In this document: positions 62,632 through 64,000 of the stretch, in pieces
How positions within the stretch are numbered: position 1 is the stretch's first letter
Layout: every line of letters starts with the position of its first letter
Assembly (NCBI RefSeq): GCF_011043625.1
Contig: NZ_JAAKGT010000001.1
Coordinates: forward strand, 558,001-622,000
Direction: 5' to 3'
DNA length: 64,000 nucleotides
From: Caulobacter sp. 602-2
Lineage (GTDB): Bacteria > Pseudomonadota > Alphaproteobacteria > Caulobacterales > Caulobacteraceae
The notes under the pieces: model-generated
Seen by the model: only the letters and a program-made list of their open reading frames with translations
Told to the model about the DNA's origin: nothing
The model's database searches: none
Program-made: the position numbers and the translations under genes

Positions 62632-63776
62632 CAGACCTCCATCGTCGCGTTTCGGCGCTTGCCCTGGGCGGCGACGGCGTCGACCAGCCCCTTCACCCGG
62701 CCGCCCATGGTCAGCTCGGTGCTGGCGATGATGTCCATCCGCCGGCGCAGGCGCGCGACGGGTCCAGCGCCGTTGGCGCCGGCCAGGGCCCAGACGCCCT
62801 CGACCGAACCGGCCACCCGGCCGGCCATGCTGGCGGCGGTGGCCGCGCCGTCGGCGATCAGGGTCTGGGTCAGGCCGTAGGAATGCTTGTAGTGGTCCGA
62901 GCCCGGCCCCAGGTCGTAACGGGTCAGGCCCAGCTGCGGCATGGCGGCTATGGCGCGCAGGAAGAAGATCTGGCCCGGCGACCAGGCCCCGAAGGCCGGA
63001 TTGGTCGAGGCGATCCACGGGTGGTAGATCTCGCCCTGGCGCACGCCGAAGTGGCCCGCCACCAGCTGACCGCCGGCATAGAGGTTGATCATCAGGCCGC
63101 GGAACTCGCCGTCGCGCTGCTCGAACAGCATCTGGAACAGGTCGCGCGTCCATTGCGGGCGCAGGAAGTCGTGGACGCCGGTGCGCTCGATCTGCTCGCG
63201 CTTCCAGGCGATCAGCTGGTCGAAGGCCTCCTGGCTGTCGTCGCCGGCCCGCAGCTCGACCTGCCCCATCTCGCGCTCGAGCTTGTTGTCGAGACGGCGG
63301 TAGTTCTTGATCTTCTTGGGGCTGCCGGCGCGCACCGCCTCCAGATAGGCCGCAGCGTCGCCCTGCGTGTCGATGACATAGGCCGGGATGGTCGGCTCGA
63401 CCTGGAAGGCTCCGGCGGGATCGACCAGGCCCGTATAGCGCATGACCGCCAGGTCTGCGGCGCGCAGCACCTGGGCCGCGTCGATCGTCTCGCCCGGCTT
63501 GGCGACCAGGCCGTGATAGTCCGACAGCGGCGCGCCGATAGGGCGGGCCACGCCGCCCGGACGGCGATGATGGGCCAGGAAGCCGATCGTCTCGCCGCCG
63601 CGGCGAATCACGGCGACCCGAGCGTCCTCGCGCACCCGGCCGACGGCCTGGGCGAAGTCCGGACCGAGCAGAGGGCCGGCCAGGACTGGATCCGCCATCG
63701 CGAACGCTCGCCAGAGGGCGACGTCCGCGGGGGTCAGATCAGCGGGGTGCAGGGTCTCGATGTCCAACATGTCCAC
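62631..63776 (-). CDS. GNAT/FemAB-like acyltransferase resembling HfsK
   Basis: A 381-residue protein of the CelD/BcsL type, two GNAT-like domains with the core LERFYDALWEEAF-like region replaced by AFDQLIAWKREQIERTGVHDF and INLYAGGQLVAGHFGVRQGEIYHPWIAS. Such proteins modify exopolysaccharides. Length and setting are like HfsK of Caulobacter crescentus, an acyltransferase needed for cohesive holdfast; identity was not checked by alignment, so no symbol is given. It is the first gene of the operon, overlapping the glycosyltransferase start. Confidence 0.7.
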   Translation of the reverse strand: MDMLDIETLHPADLTPADVALWRAFAMADPVLAGPLLGPDFAQAVGRVREDARVAVIRRGGETIGFLAHHRRPGGVARPIGAPLSDYHGLVAKPGETIDAAQVLRAADLAVMRYTGLVDPAGAFQVEPTIPAYVIDTQGDAAAYLEAVRAGSPKKIKNYRRLDNKLEREMGQVELRAGDDSQEAFDQLIAWKREQIERTGVHDFLRPQWTRDLFQMLFEQRDGEFRGLMINLYAGGQLVAGHFGVRQGEIYHPWIASTNPAFGAWSPGQIFFLRAIAAMPQLGLTRYDLGPGSDHYKHSYGLTQTLIADGAATAASMAGRVAGSVEGVWALAGANGAGPVARLRRRMDIIASTELTMGGRVKGLVDAVAAQGKRRNATMEV

Positions 63777-63839
63777 CTCTGTCCTAAACCGGCTCGGTTA
63801 GGGAATGATGGAAATGTCACTGCAATCCAGGGGCCACGC

Positions 63840-64000
63840 TCAGGCGCGGAATGTCGCACCCAGGATGCGCTCCAGCCAGGCCTGGTCGACCTCGTCGAAG
63901 GCGGCCGGACGGTCGGAATCGACGTCGAACACGGCCAGCAGGCGGCCCTCAGCGTCGAACACCGGCACCACGACCTCGCTGGCCGAGCGGCTGTCGCAGG
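63840..64000 (-). CDS. GAF-domain free methionine-(R)-sulfoxide reductase, C-terminal fragment
   Basis: Only the last 53 or so residues are in the window: CDSRSASEVVVPVFDAEGRLLAVFDVDSD, then RPAAFDEVDQAWLERIL. This matches the fRMsr GAF domain, where the CDS-containing Cys is catalytic and reduces free Met-R-sulfoxide. The gene continues beyond 64000. It is on the same strand as, and upstream of, the HfsK-like gene, with 63 bp between. Confidence 0.8.
   Translation of the reverse strand, partial: CDSRSASEVVVPVFDAEGRLLAVFDVDSDRPAAFDEVDQAWLERILGATFRA

Noticed and set aside
63785..63804. CCTAAACCGGCTCGGTTAGG inverted repeat before the HfsK-like gene
   Set aside because: The arms differ by an inserted base and it has no relation to any motif here, so it is too weak to call.

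Overview
The window is a high-GC (about two thirds G+C) alphaproteobacterial chromosome segment that most resembles Caulobacter. The signs are TonB-dependent receptors with Caulobacter-style signal peptides and TonB boxes, a MucR/Ros-family regulator, a GTTC-N7-GTTC SOS box, operons held together by ATGA/GTGA stop-start overlaps, and a terminal operon that looks like a holdfast-polysaccharide modification cluster. No rRNA, tRNA, CRISPR array, transposase or phage structural gene was found. Codon use is uniform except in a DUF2786 gene near 58.1-58.8 kb and an AT-richer non-coding stretch at 40.3-40.6 kb.

Layout. 0-12.7 kb: a lipid or steroid-like uptake and catabolism locus. It has the edge of a TonB-dependent receptor, a 3-ketosteroid-dehydrogenase-like flavoprotein with a bile-acid/sodium-symporter-family permease, a five-gene beta-oxidation operon (FadE, FabG, MaoC, thiolase, FadD), a Coq4-like protein with a DUF2147 protein, and a TetR regulator. 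Similar ACATCGATGT-centred sites at both ends suggest one regulon. 12.7-18.9 kb: a CzcCBA-type heavy-metal RND efflux operon led by a His-rich exported protein. 19.0-24.4 kb: a TonB-dependent receptor, an acyl-CoA dehydrogenase and a LuxR-type solo regulator, linked by two nearly identical lux-box-like palindromes. 24.5-30.8 kb: two small exported proteins, an OmpR/EnvZ-type two-component pair, a beta-carbonic anhydrase/SulP operon and a MucR-like protein. 30.8-35.3 kb: glyoxalase, an ABC exporter with an overlapping lipoprotein gene, a LOG-family protein and small exported proteins.

35.5-46.8 kb: a heterodimeric acyl-CoA dehydrogenase pair, a CobT-like protein, DUF1289, a retropepsin-like protease, an AraC regulator, a dicarboxylate symporter, small membrane proteins, a pectinesterase and a FucP-type sugar transporter with a LacI-type operator. 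47.2-51.2 kb: an FAD oxidoreductase and a two-subunit IorAB-type molybdenum hydroxylase. 51.4-54.9 kb: DUF47 + PiT phosphate uptake behind a Pho-box-like element, a Nudix hydrolase, and an SOS-box-controlled endonuclease III homologue. 54.9-60.8 kb: a VanX-type dipeptidase, MmsA, a flavin reductase, a DUF2786 protein, and an SDR/LysR divergent pair. 60.8-63.8 kb: a three-gene operon (cupin/JmjC-like, GT2 glycosyltransferase, GNAT/FemAB-like acyltransferase resembling HfsK), followed by the end of a free-methionine-sulfoxide-reductase gene.

Three families of short palindromic dispersed repeats lie between genes (19.3, 22.2, 27.8 and 47.1 kb). The best leads for new biology are cis-regulatory: the TetR operator set, the lux-box pair around a LuxR solo, an 11-bp pseudo-palindrome (TTTGTCACAAA) upstream of three transport or envelope genes, and a perfect 13-bp leader hairpin just before the carbonic anhydrase ribosome-binding site.
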